A stretch of DNA of 64,000 nucleotides. Origin: Carya illinoinensis (taxonomy: Eukaryota > Streptophyta > Magnoliopsida > Fagales > Juglandaceae). Positions 1 through 12,886 of the stretch are shown one piece after another. The notes beneath the pieces are model-generated. The model was not told where the DNA came from. It searched no databases and saw nothing but the letters and a program-made list of their open reading frames with translations. The DNA lies in assembly GCF_018687715.1 (NCBI RefSeq), contig NC_056758.1:32266467-32330466 (forward strand), read 5' to 3'. Within the stretch, counting starts at the first letter, position 1, and each line of letters begins with the position of its first letter. The translations under genes and the position numbers were made by a program.

Positions 1-120
1 AGCACTTAGGGTTTTTGCTCTGATTCTCCATACCAAAAAACACAAGTGAGCTGTTCTATTTATAGTCCCAAGTGAAAGAGGCGCTCAAAATCCTAAATTT
101 TAAGTTGTCTAGAAAATTGA

Positions 121-398
121 CTCGAGTGAAGTGTTGAGCGAAAGTCGAGCACATGCTGTATTTCAGAAGCTGCTTGAGCGCCACGTCGAGCGCACATCGA
201 GCAACCCACTCTGGAAGAGTCTAGCTCGAGCGCCAGTCGAGTGACTCACTTTGGAAGGGTATCACTTGAGCACCACGTCGAGCGCCAGTCGAGCAACCCA
301 CTTTAGATGGGCCTCACTCGAGCGCCAGTCGAGTAACCCACTCTGGAAGGGTCTAGCTAGAGCACTAGTCAAGCGAACTCTCTGTTTTGAGTTATGCT
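121..398. repeat. GAGCG-rich tandem repeat array
   Basis: Degenerate head-to-tail units alternate at about 40 and 52-56 bp, with a core like CTCGAGCGCCAGTCGAG followed by an AACCCACTCTGGAAGGGT-type half. Units start near 171, 227, 267, 319 and 359. A TATA-like word (CTATTTATAG, near 55-64) lies upstream. The array may be part of an LTR or of a LINE 5' region. It is unlike the AT-rich sequence around it. The repetition is certain; its origin is not. Confidence 0.6.
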
Positions 399-529
399 TG
401 ACCAGTGTTGAGCACACTTCAATCCTTCTCATGTTACACCACTTCAACACTTGTTACAACACTATTTTATATAGATTTTCACAAGAATATGTCAATCAAC
501 TCATTTTTTCCTAAACAATTTCAAAGGAT

Positions 530-3256
530 GTAGTGGAGGTAGTTCATGATTATTTATGAGGGTCACCTTTAACAAGAATATTCTCAGCTACTTCTCTTGT
601 TCTTATTCCGAAGATTGATAATTCCAAAAGTTTTGATAAATTCCGTCCAATTAGTTTGTGCTTTGTGTTCTACAAATTTGCAATAAAATTATGGTTTGTA
701 GAATTTTTCCACTTTTGTCCAAGTTTATTTCTCTGGAACAAGGAGCCTTCATTCCTAGGTAGAGTATATTTGATAATATTAGCCTGATACAAGAGATGGC
801 ACACAATTTACATAAGCCTATCCGAGGAGGTAATGTTATTCTTAAAATAGATATGGCCAAGGGCTATGACAATATTGAATGAGATTTCTTAATTCATGTT
901 TTGAAGGCTTTTGGATTTTCAAATATGGTTTGTGATTTGATCAGAAATTCTATCTCCTCTCCTTGGTTCTCAGTTGTTATGAATGGTGTTTCTAAGGGCT
1001 TCCTTAAGGCGGGATGGGGTTTGAGACAGGGAGATCCGTTTTCTCCTTATCTTTTTATATTGGTAGAAGAAATATTGTCTTTGATGTTGAAGAGTAATTT
1101 CGATCAAGGTAATATTGGATCTTTTTATCATTCTCGAGACACTCCCCTTTTTTCCCATCTATTATATGCGGATGACATTGTCATCTTTGCAAATGGAAGT
1201 AAGTCATCTTTGAAGTGTATCTCGGCAACCTTAGAGACTTATGAGAAATGGTCTAGTCAATCGGTTAGTAAAAAGAAGTCATCAATTATGTTTTCAAAGC
1301 AATTCACCCCTACAAGCCAAGGACTGTGTCTCCGTCTAATGGGTTTTTCTGAAGGAGCTTGCCTTTTAAATATTTGGGGTATCGATTATTTCTGGGAGGT
1401 TTAAGGCCATTCATTTTGATGAGATGTTGTCAAAGATTAGAGATAGAATTGGAAGTTGGAAGGCAAATTTGTTATCCAATGGGGCAAGGGTTCTAGTTTT
1501 GAAGTATGTTCTTGCAAGTATGGTCATCCACCTTTTTTCTATATTACAGGTTCCAAAATCAGTTATTGCTAAACTGAATAGTTTGTTTAGTAAATGTTTT
1601 TGGGGTCTACATGAAGGAAAATCGAAGAAGCATTTGAGGGCATGGGAGGTTGTTTGTCAACCTAAAAAAGAAGGTGGAATCGGGTTGTGCAACTTGGAAA
1701 ATATACAAAAGCCTCTTCATATGAAATTTACTTGAAAACTTCTGATGGAAGACTCCTTATGGTCACAATATTTTAGAGCCAAGTATGTGAAGAATTCTCC
1801 TATTTCTATAGTCAATCCTTCAGAAGGGACAAGTTTTTGGAGAATGGTCATTGGATGTATCTCAGACATTTTCAAACATACAAAATGGAAAATCAAATAG
1901 GGTGATACTTCTTTTTGGCATGACAAACGGTTGGAGGAAGGTCCTCTTTTTTAACAGTACAATACAGTGAGTAACTCTAATTTGAGATTGAAGGAGTTTT
2001 TGGTTAATAGTTGGGATTTTGATCGTATTAGGCGGTTGGTTGGACCTTAGTGTTTGAAGGTGATTATGAGGTCTTTGAGGGGCAAGAAGTCTGGAGCAGA
2101 TGTTCTCATTTGGTTGCCTAATCCAGATGGAAAATTTACTACTAAGAGTGCTTGGGAAGTGGTTTGAGTAAAAATGCCTAGAATTTTATGGGGGTGAATG
2201 GGTATGACACTCTCGTCTTCCCAAATTTATGGCAGTCACTATGTGGAAGGGTCTCAATAATGCCTTGAGTGTGGATGATCGAATTAGAAAGGTTGGGCTT
2301 GTTATTGTCTCAAAATGCAATTGTTGTGTATATGGTGCTTATGAGGATCAGAGTCATGTCCTTGCTGAAAGGGAGTTTGCGAGACTTATATGGAAGAAAT
2401 GTGCTTTACAGATTAGCATGTCTATGAGAGATGGATGCTCATGGCGTGAAATTATTGCAAGCTGGTATAATAGAGCAAAAAAATGGACCACAATGGGGGA
2501 ATATTATGGGCTTATAATCTTCTATTATTATGTGGAGATTATGGATTAGGTGATCTAAGGCACGAATGGAAGGGATTGAAGAATCTGTAGAATATGTGTG
2601 GAGAAGTATAAAATACTGAGTGGCAAAGATTGGTGAGAAACTAAAAGCTGGAAATATATTAACTCATAGAGATGAAATGATTCTCAACGAACTGGATATT
2701 CCTTCTCAAGCTGGAAATCATAAGCAGATGCAAATTGTTCGATGGTGTCGTCCACCGGTTGGTCAATATAAAATTAATTCGGATGGCAGTAGTAGAGGCA
2801 ATCCAAGAGCAGTGGGGGTAGGAGGATTGATATGAGACTCTAAGGAGAATCTGGTGACAGCTTTTTGGATTTTTCTGGGACATGGAAATAGTTCTTTTGT
2901 TGAGTCTATAGTTGTATTTCATCGACTCAAAATAGCAAAAGGTATGGGTTTAACTCTTATTGATCTTGAACTTGATTAGAGTATTTTTGTAAATTGGCTG
3001 AGAAAATCATAGCTTGGTCTCTAGTACATTGAAGATTATTGGGAGGAGTTGAAAGTGATTATAGCTTATATGAGCATTCGCATATTCCGTGTGTGTAGAG
3101 AAAGAAATGCACCAGCAAATATGTTGGCAAGGTTTGATTATTATTTTCCTCCATCAAAGTGAGGGTATTCAATAAAACATAGAGGTACTATTCTCCTTCC
3201 ATCTAAAAATAAAATAAAAAATAAAAAATAATAATCAGAAATAAAAATAAACGAAT
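530..3256 (+). mobile_element. 5'-truncated L1-type LINE remnant
   Basis: Non-LTR retrotransposon body in the order reverse transcriptase, zf-RVT region, RNase H, then an A-rich 3' tail (AAATAAAATAAAAAATAAAA-like, about 3205-3256). ORF1 and the endonuclease are not visible, so the copy is 5' truncated; the exact 5' edge is uncertain and the GAGCG array may lie just outside it. Many stops and frame changes show an old, inactive copy. I could not identify target-site duplications with confidence. Confidence 0.75.
577..3163 (+). pseudogene. LINE ORF2 polyprotein (RT, zf-RVT, RNase H), decayed
   Basis: Broken coding sequence of a plant L1-type ORF2. The RT fingers begin with a VLIPKI..FRPISLC motif near 596-660 and continue with KIDMAKGYDNIE near 850. 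An open piece at 901-1404 contains GLRQGDPFSPYLF and the catalytic YADD box. Pieces at 1424-1735 and 2229-2549 match the post-RT and zf-RVT parts (CNCC...H pattern). 2620-2835 starts an RNase H domain with a SDGSSRGNP motif, and the frame ends in a TGA at 3161. Stops include GYDNIE followed by TGA at about 880 and one after GVGGLI at 2833. When intact, the enzyme copies LINE RNA into a nicked target. Here it is certainly non-functional. Confidence 0.8.
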
Positions 3257-4436
3257 CCAAAACGAAAATAAGGAAGTAGTAATGGATTCAAAGCCTCCAA
3301 GAAAGATGGAAATATAATCAAAACCAATTCATCTACGTATACGTACTGGTTGGAGATCGATATTATACTTGGAAAGCATTTTGGCCATTGATGTCACTGA
3401 TGACGATTCCTTCCTAGCAAAAACATGTGTTGAAAGAATCAAAGCCTCCAAAAAGGAATTGAGATATCTTATAATATATATTTTAATGAGTAATTGCGCC
3501 ACCAAGATAGCCTCGACTGAGACAGTCTCTTATGAAGAGACCATAGTCACAACATAAATTTTTAAAAAAAAAAGAAATTACTGTATTAGAAAAGCAATTC
3601 AGTGGCAGTTATAAAGCTGTAGTAGGTGCAGTCACTAAAAATTTGTCATCGTAGTCAGTAACGAATATAGAATAATTATATTTGAGGATTAATTTCGTTA
3701 AACACGTGGGAAATTACAAAGAAATATAGTAAATTATTTAAAAGTCAGCCTAGCAGCGGACAGTATGGGATATCATAAATTATTTAGAACGCGGACTTTG
3801 ATAATTCAGTTGGACTATTCAATTGGCACAAAACACAGCTGGAGTTATATCATGGTGATGATTCTAATCATCTTGTTTTCTTGGCAGCCAATTTTGTTTA
3901 ATCAAAGTCAATCTTTGGGTGCCACATTCATTAATTGACTCACATGATTAAGTAAGATTTATACTGAAAATGAAATTTTGCGTCTGATTTTACTAAATGA
4001 AACTATATATTATGTTTTTAAATTTATATATCACGTTAAATTATGGTAATTTATACATTTCATTTTTAAGATTTCTTTACGTACCTTCGGCTGCAATTTC
4101 CTACGGATGAACACCGAATTCAATGTTTTTTAATTTTTTTATCCTTTGAATTTCTTTATGCACAAGACATCTAGAATACGATGACCGGCTACAAAAGTGG
4201 GGACCACTAATATCTTTATTTCATCTTTTTTTTTGTTGATCAGACACCAAATGTCAAAGTTGGACATCACGCTCAAAAAAGAAAGAAAAGAGGAAAAGGT
4301 TGTTAAAGATTCATGAAGAAGATTGCGTGCAATGGTTATGTTGCCATCTGTGTGAACTTTGTCCTTTTGTTCGGCACATCCTATAACACCATTAATGCAT
4401 CGGACACCCAGAAGAGAGAATTTGGATATTCATACC
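3257..4436. other. Intergenic region upstream of the ABCB gene
   Basis: AT-rich sequence without a supported gene. The small ORFs at 3369-3557 and 4313-4495 match nothing I recognise, and the second overlaps the TATA region. Possible cis-elements are a G-box CACGTG at 3703-3708 (context ACACGTGG) and an inverted pair GAGACA/GTCTC at 3519-3529 whose first half is the reverse complement of the auxin-response core TGTCTC. Short motifs like these occur by chance, so their role is only a possibility. Confidence 0.4.
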
Positions 4437-4447
4437 TATATATAAAG
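4437..4447 (+). promoter_or_regulatory. Candidate TATA box of the ABCB gene
   Basis: CTATATATAAAG at about 4436-4448 is the best TATA motif upstream of the ABCB start codon, followed by pyrimidine-rich and mixed sequence where transcription could begin (about 4470-4500). It lies 1.7 kb from the ATG, which fits only if the 5' leader is spliced; candidate splice sites for this are present. Transcript data are needed to settle the start. Confidence 0.4.
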
Positions 4448-4469
4448 CCCATCGACTGCCGAGATTTTT

Positions 4470-6175
4470 GCGCCTGCATTTATCGTTTTCTTTAGACGTG
4501 CATTGCGACATAGACGAACGACAAAGGGGGAATCAAAGATCGTTGCTTTTCCTTCTCTGACTAAACTACGGCTCGGATTCTTGGACTGTGTTTATGCCTT
4601 CCTACAACTGAACAACGGATTTTACTCTCTTTCGTAAGCAGTCACGAGTTGTCTGTTACTCTTGAGACTTGAGACTAGAGCCTGATAAAACTAATCGTAT
4701 GGTTGGTTTGTCCAGCTCATATTTGCCCCACCTATCTTGCATTAATCGTTCCTAGGGGCTAAAAGAACGGTTCATCGCGACAACGTGCATGCTATTCATA
4801 AGGACGTCAACCATTCTTGAAGAGGTAATTTATGGGGTTTTTTAATCCTCTCTTTAATCTTCTTTATTCAGTATGTATCTTTCCCCTTGTATGAAGCGAA
4901 TATTATATGAAATTGTTTGAATCAACAACTCTACTCTTCTTTATATCTGACCACTTTACCAGGTTCCAGGTTTAAATATATATATTCATTCGTGTTAGAA
5001 ATTTAGTTCTTCTGCAGAATCTCTTTTTGCAAGGTTTAGCCAAGTAGCTTGAACCTCTAACCCTGAAAGATTTTATTTCTTTATTTTTGGTATGATAAAA
5101 CTCAAAGTTGATAGTTTCAGGCCGTACCCGCTTGTTCTTTTGATGGACTAATCCTTGAACTGCATTCTCCATTTATTTTCTTTTTTCCTTTTGGATCTTT
5201 ACCGGTTGGGTTTTGTTCATTTCAATTGCCATCTAGTTGACTGATGGTTATTGGATTGGTAACTTCGGTTTTGCAGGAATCTTGACTTTAAGGGGCGTTA
5301 AAGTCTGTTTCTGATAAAGAACAAAGAGAATTTTGGTTCGGTTTGCAATCTCTAAAGAGGTAGAAATCTTGGCAGAAAGATTATATCTTTATAGCTATCC
5401 CCGATATTTGGTTACAATAAACAGCTAAAAAAGTATACCGCAGGAGTTTATGGAAAATTGGATTCTCTCTCCATGATGATTGTTCGTGATTGTTTAGTAT
5501 TGACTTTGTATTGTTTGAGCCAACAGAAACAGTATTATTTTGTATCTTCTTCTCTTACAATATTTCAACCCATAGCATAGGACTCATGATCCAAGCAAGA
5601 CGTTCTCACTTGTGGCGGCGGGTGAAAAGTACAGGTCGCTCCCCTCAATAACCCTGATTATACCACCACGACGTTCGAATTCAGGGGTGGTGTTAACTCA
5701 TAAAAGCACAACATCTATCCCGTCTAAATTTATCGGCTAGATTCTTCAATTCAATTTGACTTAATATGATAATATTTTTAAATTAAGATACGATTAATGT
5801 TGATCTACAGAATACCCGAAAGGATCTTAACTTGCTAGGTGATTTTATAAAGTTTTACTGTTGCTTTCATTCTTCTTGGGAAATGACTAAAATCATTTCG
5901 AGGAAAACATACCAGCTCATTCCTACATTGTTACATATTTCAAGACTGCTACTAGCTTTAGAACGCCTTATATCCTGCTACACTTTCTTATGAATCATTC
6001 TTTTGATAGTCTAATATTTTGATGACTGGCCAGTTTTTAACTGGTCTAGTTGATCCGTAAGTTGCTGATTTAAGCCATCAACTTCGTTCTGCAGCTGCAA
6101 TTTAAGTTTGATGTATTTCTGAACCAGTAGCTGAGCTTCTGAAGGCTATATTGATATCTTTGACAAGGTAAAAAG
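4470..6175 (+). other. Probable spliced 5' leader of the ABCB gene
   Basis: The 1.7 kb between the TATA candidate and the ATG holds no coding sequence but has good splice signals: a donor GAAGAG|GTAATT near 4822, acceptors GGTTTTGCAG|G near 5277 and CGTTCTGCAG near 6092, and another donor-like AAAGAG|GTAGAA near 5358. A 5'-UTR intron ending at 5277 or 6092 is therefore likely. The start codon context is AAAAAGATGGC. The exact leader structure is inferred from consensus sites only. Confidence 0.4.
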
Positions 6176-9100
6176 ATGGCTGAGGGTGGCCTGGAAGGTG
6201 AAACAGATATAAATAAGGCCACTACTTCAACGGGCAAGGCAGTAGCAGAGAAAAATCTGGGCATCAATGGGGGCCAACAAGATTCTCCAAATAACACAAA
6301 AGATGAGGAAACCAAGACAGTTCCATTTCTCAAGCTGTTCTCATTTGCAGATTCCACTGATACTGCATTGATGATTGTTGGCACAATTGGATCCATCGCA
6401 AGTGGGTTAGGCATGCCCATCATGACAATACTGTTTGGGCAAATGATCAATAGTTTTGGCAATAACCAAAGTGACACCAAAGAAATCGTTGATATTGTTT
6501 CTAAGGTAAAAACAATGCATGAGCTTATAAAATAAGGTTTGCTTCCATATTTATCCCAGGAAAGATTTGTGCTTTAACTTCTGATTTTATTCTTCATTAC
6601 TTTCCTGAGGTAAAAAACTTGTGTAGGGATGTAGTTGAATGCTTATACTTTTTTTTACATGTTTATTTGTTGATACAAAGATGCTAATTAACCACGTGGT
6701 GAAATTATAGATCTCTCTAAAGTTTGTCTACTTGGCTTTGGGGATTGGTTTCGCAGCATACCTTCGTAAGTAAATTTGATGCTCAAAATCATTATACATA
6801 TTTAAAGCATAGAAAAGTCTAATATGCATAACCCATTCAAGATTAAGAAACTCAGGTCTGTTGTTTGTCAGAGGTGGCATGTTGGATGGTCACGGGGGCG
6901 AGACAGGCTGCTCAGATAAGGGGCTTGTATCTGAAAGCTATATTGAGACAAGATGTTGCTTTCTTTGATAAGGAAACTAACACCGGAGAGGTTGTTGGGA
7001 GAATGTCTGGTGATACTGTTCTCATACAGGATGCCATGGGTGAGAAGGTACAAACAACACAGCTGCCAGAATTACATCAAAACCAAAAGAAGATAAATCA
7101 AATTTTTGTTCATCTCGTGCCCCTAAATGAAATCATGTAGTCAACCAAGTCTACCTTGTCCTGCAGGTTGGGAAATTTATACAGCTGATATCAACCTTCA
7201 TTGGGGGCTTCATAATAGCATTTGTCAGAGGGTGGCTTCTTGCCCTTGTCTTGTGCTCTGCCATTCCTCTTCTCGTGACAGCAGGTGCTACCGTGGCCAT
7301 AGCTATATCAAAGATGACATCCCAAGGACAAGGTGCTTATGCAAAGGCGGCAAATGTAGTTGAACAAACAATTGGTGGGATCAGAACTGTGAGTCAATTT
7401 GTGAAAAGCAAATACTTTTGACCAAAAACAAAAAAAAAAAAACAAAACAAAATTTTACCCTCTTAATACTGCTAATATGATTTTTCTCTGCATTATTTAG
7501 CAAAAGGTAACACATCTATCATCGCTTCCATTGTAGGTTGCATCATTTACAGGAGAGAAGCAGGCTATAACAAATTACAAAAAATTTCTTGTAGATGCTT
7601 ACAAGTCTGGTGTACATGAAGGTCTTGCCACCGGAATGGGTTTTGGCTCAGTTATGTTAGTCGTGTTTTGCACCTATTCGCTGGCTGTGTATTTTGGTGC
7701 AAAGTTGATACTAGATAGAGGATACTCTGGAGGACAAGTGATGAACGTGATCATTGCTGTCTTAACTGCTTCCATGTGAGTAGCATTTTGTATTTCCTTC
7801 ATCTTGCAGAAGAACGTGGATAAGCTAGTAAATCTATTATTCCTATTAACCCAATAAACAAAAACTTATTTCTGCTTTTGTGGCTAAAAATACAAAAGCT
7901 GCCATGCAGAAAACCATAAGAATCCAAGCGTTCTATTTTTCCATTGGCTTATGAATTTATTTACTTCTACCTTTTCCTGATATATTGATGCTTCAGGTCC
8001 CTAGGCCAGGCGTCTCCCCCCTTGAGTGCATTTTCTGCCGGCCGAGCTGCAGCATTTAAGATGTTTGAGACCATCGAAAGACAGCCAGATATAAATGCTT
8101 TTGACAAAAGCGGAAAAGTATTGGATGACATTCGTGGAGATATAGAATTGAGGGATGTTTATTTCAGCTATCCAGCCCGTACAGAAGAGAGAATATTTAA
8201 TGGATTTTCTCTTTCTATCCCTAGTGGCATGACTGCAGCTTTAGTTGGAGAAAGTGGAAGTGGGAAGTCAACAGTGATCAGTCTTATAGAGAGATTCTAC
8301 GACCCACAAGTTGGTGAAGTTCTTATAGATAACATTAACCTCAAGGAGTTTCAGCTTAAGTGGATTAGAGGGAAAATTGGTCTTGTCAGCCAAGAACCTG
8401 TGTTGTTTGCCTCCAGCATTAAGGATAACATTGCATATGGAAAAGACGGTGCAACCATTGAAGAGATAAGAGCTGCAACTGAACTTGCAAATGCTGCTAA
8501 ATTTATAGATAAATTGCCGCAGGTTCTAATTTTCCCTCACTTTTAGACCCTTCGGTCATCTTTAAGTTCTGAAAGTTATTATTTGACTCCTAAGATTTTG
8601 AATTTTACTTTCAGGGACTAGACACCATGGCTGGTGACCACGGAACACAGCTGTCTGGTGGACAGAAACAGAGGATTGCCATTGCAAGAGCAATTCTGAA
8701 AGACCCACGAATTTTACTTCTGGACGAAGCTACAAGTGCACTTGATGCAGAATCAGAGAAAATAGTGCAAGAGGCATTGGATAGGGTTATGGTTAACAGA
8801 ACCACTGTCATTGTTGCCCATCGTTTGAGCACAGTGAGGAATGCTGATATGATAGCAGTCATTCACAGAGGAAAGATGGTTGAAAAAGGTACCTTACGGG
8901 TATTTACGTGCCATTGTATTCTGAATCATTGGTCCATATCCTTTATGTTGTGATCAAATTTTAATCTTTAAGATTGCTCATTTCATACTTTATTTGGCTT
9001 TATATTTCTAAATGCATTTGGCTATTGATCAGGCTCGCACTCAGAACTACTCAAGGATCCTAATGGAGCGTACTCTCAGCTTATACACTTGCAACAAGAA

Positions 9101-11683
9101 AATAAGGAGTCAAAGCATGCTGTAGATGATCAAAATAATCTTGAAATTACTGCAGAATCTTTCAGACAGTCCAGTATCCGACAGTCAAGTCTTCAGCAGA
9201 AAAGTCAAAGAGCCTCAATCCTACGATCCATAAGTAGGGGATCATCTGTGGGAAGTAGCAGCCGCAAGTCTTTCTCAGTTACATTTGGTGTGCCCACAGG
9301 ACTTGAAGTAACTGATGCTGCAGTAACAGAACAAGATACCTCTTCAGTAGTGCCACAAAAATCACAGGAGGTCCCAATTCGACGCCTTGCCTATCTCAAT
9401 AAGCCAGAGATTCCAGTGATTCTAGTTGGAACTGTGGCTGCAACCGTCAGCGGAGTAGTACTCCCAATATTTGGTTTGCTGATTTCCAGAGTAGTCAAAA
9501 CATTCTTTGAACCACCTTCCGAAATAAAAAAGGATTCGAAGTTTTGGTCGCTAATGTTTATAGTCCTTGGTGTGGCAGCATTCCTGTCAGGCCCAATACG
9601 ATCATACTTCTTTGGTGTGGCTGGTTCTAAGTTAATTCAACGTATCAGATCAATGTGTTTTGAAAAGGTAGTTCACATGGAGGTTGGTTGGTTTGATGAG
9701 TCTGAGCACTCAAGCGGTGCCATAGGTGCAAGGCTTTCAGCAGATGCAGCAACAGTGCGTACTCTAGTAGGTGATGCACTAGCTCAAATCGTTCAAAGTA
9801 TTGCATCAGTGATAGCAGGTTTAGTCATAGCTTTTGCTGCTAGTTGGGAGATGGCGCTGATTATCCTTGTATTGGTTCCTTTGCTTGGAGTCAATGGATA
9901 TACTCAACGAAGGTCCATGAGAGGATTCAGTGCAGATGCAAAGGTATGCTCTGAAACTGACAGTTTTTTATTGCAGCTGTGTGCCAAATAATATGAATTT
10001 TGAGGAGAAAAAAGCAAGAAAATAAACTCCATATTCAATGATATGAAAATTTCAAATTCACTTTCTTAAGGTAACTAGAATTTATGAATAGTAAATCAAT
10101 GGTGAACTTGATTGCAGGCAATGTATGAGGATGCAAGCCAAATAGCCACTGATGCAGTTGGCAGTATAAGAACCGTTGCTTCTTTCTGTGCTGAAGAGAA
10201 GGTGATGCAACTATATGAAAAGAAATGTGAAGGACCTAAGAAGACTGGCATAAAGGAGGGCTTGATCAGTGGAATAGGGTTTGGGATGTCTAATTTCTTA
10301 CTGTTTAACGTCTATGCCACGAGTTTCTATGCTGGGGCTCAGTTTATTAAGGAAGGAAAAGCGTCATTCTCAGATGTTTTCCAGGTAAATTTCTTCAATA
10401 GCCATTGTTCTTTTTACGCATACTTCAAAACTTTCAGGAAAAATTTAAATCAGATTCATTGCAACAAATGTTTTCTTTTAATATTGACATGTGTGTGTGG
10501 TTTGCAGGTATTCTTTGCTTTGACCATGGCTGCCACGGCAGTTACTCAATCAAGCTCCTTTGTCACTGATACTCAAAAAGCCAAGAATGCAGCTGCTTCC
10601 ATATTTGCAATATTAGACAGGAAGTCAAAGATAGACCCAAGTGATGAGTCCGGGATGACACCAGATAATGTCAAGGGAGATATCGAGCTTCATCATGTAA
10701 GCTTCAAGTATCCATCTAGGCCAAATATTCAGATTTTCAGAGACCTCAACTTGGCTATTCGTGCAGGAAAGGTAGTTTAGTACCCTCTGAAATCATGTTT
10801 TTGAATTCCCTTTTCTGCTGTTGACTGGTACTGTGATCAACTTTAACTTGTATATTCTTGTCAATCTCTCTTATTTCAGGCAGTTGCCCTGGTTGGAGAA
10901 AGTGGGAGTGGAAAATCCACAGTAATAGCACTATTGGAAAGATTTTATGATCCTGATTCAGGTTATATCACACTTGATGGAATTGAAATCCAAAAGTTGC
11001 AATTGAGGTGGCTGAGGCAGCAGATGGCCCTTGTGGGACAAGAGCCAGTTTTGTTTAATGACACAATCCGTGCCAACATTGCATATGGGAAAGGAGGAGA
11101 TGTAACTGAGGCAGAGATTATAGCTGCAGCAGAATTGGCCAATGCCCACAAATTCATCAGTGGATTACAACAGGTAACAACAATTGCAATCCTTTGCATT
11201 GATACATATATGAGCTGAGTTCCTTGATAACCAATTATTCTGTGAACTTGCAGCACTCTTTTCTCAAAGGTGCATTTGCAAATACTCAGCACTTAAAACA
11301 TTTGTTCTTCATGATGCAAAATGCAGGGTTATGATACTATAGTAGGAGAACGAGGATTGCAATTGTCCGGCGGGCAGAAGCAACGCGTAGCCATTGCACG
11401 TGCTATAATCAAAAGTCCAAAGATATTACTGCTAGATGAGGCTACCAGTGCACTAGATGCTGAGTCTGAGAGAGTTGTCCAAGATGCATTAGACAAAGTC
11501 ATGGTTAATAGGACTACAGTTGTGGTAGCACATCGCTTGTCCACAATCAAGAACGCAGATTTAATTGCAGTGGTTAAGAATGGAGTTATTGTGGAGAAAG
11601 GAAAGCACGAGACTTTGATTAATATCCAGGATGGGTCTTATGCCTCCCTTGTTGCGCTTCACACAAGTGCTGCAACAGCTTGA
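6176..11683 (+). CDS. ABCB: ABC transporter B family full transporter (P-glycoprotein/MDR, ABCB4/11/21-like)
   Basis: Twelve exons with GT-AG borders: 6176-6505, 6711-6765, 6872-7047, 7167-7388, 7537-7775, 7997-8522, 8615-8888, 9033-9943, 10118-10384, 10508-10771, 10880-11173, 11327-11683. They sum to 3915 nt, exactly 1304 residues plus TGA, with all phases consistent. The layout is TMD-NBD-TMD-NBD. NBD1 has Walker [10 protein letters not shown] (Lys431), signature LSGGQ (529-533) and Walker B LLLDE (Glu554). NBD2 has Walker A with Lys1100, LSGGQ (1199-1203) and Glu1224. Both catalytic sites look complete. The N-terminus is acidic and cytosolic, and a Ser/Arg-rich linker ([16 protein letters not shown]) joins the halves, typical of phosphorylated linkers. 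Plant members of this clade sit in the plasma membrane and move auxin, and some move alkaloids or other organics; the substrate here is inferred. The family assignment is near certain; orthology to ABCB4, ABCB11 or ABCB21 is not resolved. Confidence 0.95.
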
Positions 11684-12010
11684 GCTTCCTGAAACTTTTT
11701 TTGTTTCTCTAAAATTTTGGAGGGTGGTACTGCTCACTCTTTTCCCAGGAGAAGAGAGAGAAAAATGTTTAATCAAAGGTTGTAACTCTTTTTTTTTTTT
11801 TTTTGGTAATCAGTTATGGTTACAAGTTCTTACAACTTAATTGTATATTCGGGTGGGGGGAATGTGAAAAACTTAGGAAAGAAAGAAAAGGTTTTCGTGG
11901 TACAGCTAGACATGAATTTTCTATTTGAATCACCAGCTTTCGTTGTTCACAGGGGAGAAGTTATTATTGAGTTTTTGTAATATAGATAAATGCTTATAGT
12001 ATCTGTTTTA
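11684..12010 (+). other. 3' UTR region of the ABCB gene
   Basis: Downstream of the TGA lies T-rich sequence with a T-run at 11789-11806 and AT-rich words such as TTGTAATATAGATAAATG near 11976-11993 that could serve as plant polyadenylation elements. No clean AATAAA hexamer was seen. Transcript evidence would be needed to place the cleavage site. Confidence 0.4.
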
Positions 12011-12490
12011 GTCGTATTGTTATTTATCTAATTACAGCACGTGTATATAATTATGTGAAGCATAGGCAAGAATTGCACACGAATCGTGAGCACATCGAGC
12101 AGTCTGCATTAATCATCCAATTCTAATGGAGGTTTTCTTTCTCAGGGTTCATCTTTATGATTTTTCCTTTTTAAATCACGTAACATACGCTGAATCATGG
12201 CCCTAACACCACACCTATTAGAGTCATTCAAATGCCATGACATCCTGGAAATAAAACTCTATCACCAACCACAGTGGCCAAACCCAAATCCTGCAATCCT
12301 GCTATTGTGCGTGCATCTACGTTGCATTGATACAGAAAATTTATCATGACCAAAAGCAGCAATACAACAAAAGAAAAAAAAAATTGGACAAATATAAGTT
12401 TTTCTTTAAATACTAATGTAAAACTGCTAATCATCTTCTTCACTTTCTTCAATGTATGAAACGAGACCAGTTACACTAACATCTTGAGTC

Positions 12491-12676
12491 TTAACTACTA
12501 TTAGAGGTTGTCACTGGCTCTGAAGATTTTTCTGTATCGCCATCAGAGATTTCCACAACTGAAGATTCTTCAGAAGCTCCTGGGTCTAACCTTGCTTTCT
12601 TTGCTTGTGGCTTGACCTTAATAATCATACCTAACGGACGAGCAGGTGGATTTTTTCTCCCAACTGATTTCTGCTC
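12491..12676 (-). CDS. C-terminal exon of an unrecognised basic/acidic nuclear-type protein
   Basis: A 61-codon open frame follows a strong acceptor (TTTGCAG|GAG, exon start at 12676) and ends in TAA at 12491. It begins with a basic stretch (KSVGRKNPPARPLGM, IKVKPQAKKARLD), which looks like a nuclear localisation segment, followed by an acidic Ser/Glu tail. Composition and splice signal suggest a real terminal exon, but I do not recognise the family. A possible first exon lies at 14453-14458 (-); no convincing middle exons were found between them. It could be a decayed or partial gene, or one with very short exons. Confidence 0.35.
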   Translation of the reverse strand, partial: EQKSVGRKNPPARPLGMIIKVKPQAKKARLDPGASEESSVVEISDGDTEKSSEPVTTSNSS

Positions 12677-12886
12677 CTGCAAACAGTAACAGGTTTCATT
12701 AAGAAACCATCGTGTGCTAACAATTCCGGAGGTGACATTTCACTAGCAAAAAATTTGTAACTCTGTCCTCATAAAAACTTACATACAGCTCTGTAGTAAA
12801 ACTCAATGCTAAACAGAGCCTAGAACTGATTGACTTGATTGGATGACCAAAGCTTGTAATAAGGTCATTGATAATGGTTTTGAAGC

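Noticed and set aside
4313..4495. 60-codon ORF before the ABCB gene
   Set aside because: It overlaps the best TATA box and has no family resemblance; likely chance.
7127..7363. Separate small ORFs inside the ABCB gene
   Set aside because: They are out-of-frame readings across exon 4; the in-frame exon joins its neighbours with consistent phase.
10384..10507. Possible intron retention in ABCB, because the frame stays open through 10385-10507
   Set aside because: Borders are consensus GT-AG and removal gives the conserved protein; the open intron is coincidental.
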